NCBI GenBank assembly: GCA_002436485.1
Contig: DJMK01000108.1
Location: 1 to 7,216, forward strand
Source of the DNA: Proteobacteria bacterium UBA6492
Lineage (GTDB): Bacteria; Pseudomonadota; Gammaproteobacteria; UBA6429; Thiohalophilaceae
Length of the DNA: 7,216 bases
Direction: 5' to 3'
Position numbers and translations under genes: made by a program. Below the pieces are notes generated by a model that was not told where the DNA came from, did not search any database, and was given only the letters and a program-made list of their open reading frames with translations. Positions 6,920-7,216 of this stretch are shown in pieces. How positions within the stretch are numbered: the first letter of the stretch is position 1; every line of letters begins with the position of its first letter.

Positions 6920-6956
6920 CTACCCCTGGTACGCACAGGCGTAAGTCGAGGGGTAG
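6920..6956 (+). promoter_or_regulatory. Nested hairpin in the leader of the hvfA-like gene
   Basis: CTACCCCT (6920-6927) pairs perfectly with AGGGGTAG (6949-6956). Inside it, TACGC (6930-6934) pairs with GCGTA (6939-6943) around an ACAG loop, leaving an internal loop of GG against AGTCG. Thirteen base pairs in two stacked helices 27 bases ahead of the start codon are unlikely to be accidental. Only four T residues follow (6959-6962), so it is a poor intrinsic terminator, although attenuation is possible. It could be an mRNA-stabilising 5' stem, a translational control element or a protein-binding site; the sequence does not decide. Confidence 0.5.
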
Positions 6957-6983
6957 ACTTTTATAACAATGGAGAGAACCAAA

Positions 6984-7216
6984 ATGTCAAATGAGAAGAA
7001 AATCATGAAACCTCTGTCAGTTGCTATCGGTGCGACCTTTGCCGCCTCCATGGCTGCCAGCACTGTTGCCAATGCGGCCCCTGCTGGTGACAATCCGTTT
7101 TCCATGAGCGAGCTGCAAAGCGGCTACATGCAACTTGCTGACAAGCATGAAGGCAAGTGTGGAGAAGGCAAGTGCGGAGAAGGCAAGAAGAAAGAAGGTA
7201 AGTGCGGCGAAGGCAA
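6984..7216 (+). CDS. hvfA: HvfA/bufferin-like secreted copper-binding RiPP precursor (partial, 3' end outside window)
   Basis: Seventy-seven codons are visible before the window ends. Residues 1-31 are a Sec signal peptide: a basic start with three lysines by K9, a hydrophobic core at 11-28 and an ANA cleavage site before A32-P33. A short segment NPFSMSELQSGYM (37-49) follows, then tandem pentapeptides: EGKCG at 56-60 and 61-65, EGKKK at 66-70, EGKCG at 71-75, and EG continuing. This layout matches HvfA of Haemophilus influenzae and related bufferins, earlier called low-complexity proteins. In that family an MNIO (DUF692) enzyme HvfB with partner HvfC converts EGKCG cysteines to oxazolone/thioamide groups that bind copper in the periplasm. 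The ATG at 6984 has GGAGAG at 6971-6976 seven bases upstream; an in-frame ATG at 6969 lacks that spacing, and another at 7005 would shorten the basic n-region. Modification genes would lie outside the window. Confidence 0.85.
   Translation, partial: MSNEKKIMKPLSVAIGATFAASMAASTVANAAPAGDNPFSMSELQSGYMQLADKHEGKCGEGKCGEGKKKEGKCGEG
7149..7216 (+). repeat. 15-base tandem repeats encoding EGKCG pentapeptides
   Basis: Four full 15-base units (7149-7163, 7164-7178, 7179-7193, 7194-7208) and the start of a fifth are seen. Units one, two and four encode EGKCG; unit three encodes EGKKK and so lacks the cysteine. The units differ only at wobble positions, such as TGT/TGC and GGA/GGC, apart from unit three. 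The array runs off the window, so the total number is unknown. In the HvfA family each EGKCG is a potential copper-binding modification site. Confidence 0.9.

Larger units (their letters stand above)
6700..6983. other. Intergenic region between nth and the hvfA-like gene
   Basis: This 284-base stretch is markedly AT-rich, especially 6770-6880, and contains no convincing coding sequence on either strand. It holds a perfect 11-bp tandem repeat, several possible -10 boxes, a small GGTTG/CAACC palindrome and a longer nested hairpin, each listed separately. I see no clear rho-independent terminator for nth. The concentration of repeats and palindromes in front of the last gene suggests its own regulated promoter. 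Confidence 0.7.

Noticed and set aside
6920..6966. Hairpin at 6920-6956 as a rho-independent terminator for nth
   Set aside because: Only four T residues follow, the stem is interrupted by an asymmetric loop, and it is over 200 bases past the nth stop; a leader element fits better.
6920..7105. Reverse-strand 61-aa open frame opposite the hvfA-like start
   Set aside because: It lies across the hairpin and signal-peptide region and has no family resemblance; the forward strand has a clear RBS and signal peptide.

Overview
The window looks like a gammaproteobacterial chromosome segment. It carries most of an rsx (rnf) operon in the order A-B-C-D-G-E, with nth (endonuclease III) further downstream on the same strand, the arrangement known from Escherichia coli and relatives. 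The protein sequences are close to those families but the DNA is not E. coli; GC sampled by hand is roughly 55-60% in rsxC. I cannot name the genus. Everything convincing is on the + strand.

Region 1 (1-4509) is the Rsx/Rnf membrane electron-transfer complex: the last 11 codons of rsxA, then complete rsxB, rsxC, rsxD, rsxG and rsxE. Adjacent genes abut or overlap by 4-8 bases, so they are almost certainly one translationally coupled transcript. The Fe-S cysteines of RsxB and RsxC, the flavinylated threonines of RsxD and RsxG, and the membrane Fe-S cysteines of RsxE can all be placed. The complex moves electrons between NADH and ferredoxin-type carriers through FMN and Fe-S centres, coupled to ion movement. 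In enteric bacteria it keeps SoxR reduced.

Region 2 (4510-6046) interrupts the expected rsxE-nth junction. A 130-base spacer with a perfect TATAAT box leads into a 468-residue gene I cannot name. It has one N-terminal membrane helix, and its C-terminal part resembles a NERD (nuclease-related) domain whose active site looks degenerate. Sampled stretches are AT-richer (about 45% GC). nth follows after 17 bases.

Region 3 (6700-7216) is a 284-base AT-rich intergenic region with an 11-bp perfect tandem repeat and a nested hairpin, then the 5' part of a gene cut by the window edge. That gene encodes a Sec signal peptide, a short NPF..SELQSGYM segment and tandem EGKCG pentapeptides. This matches HvfA/bufferin-type peptides, a recently described family of secreted copper-binding RiPPs in which an MNIO (DUF692) enzyme turns the EGKCG cysteines into oxazolone/thioamide groups. 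It is the most interesting item here; its modification enzymes would be expected just downstream, outside the window.
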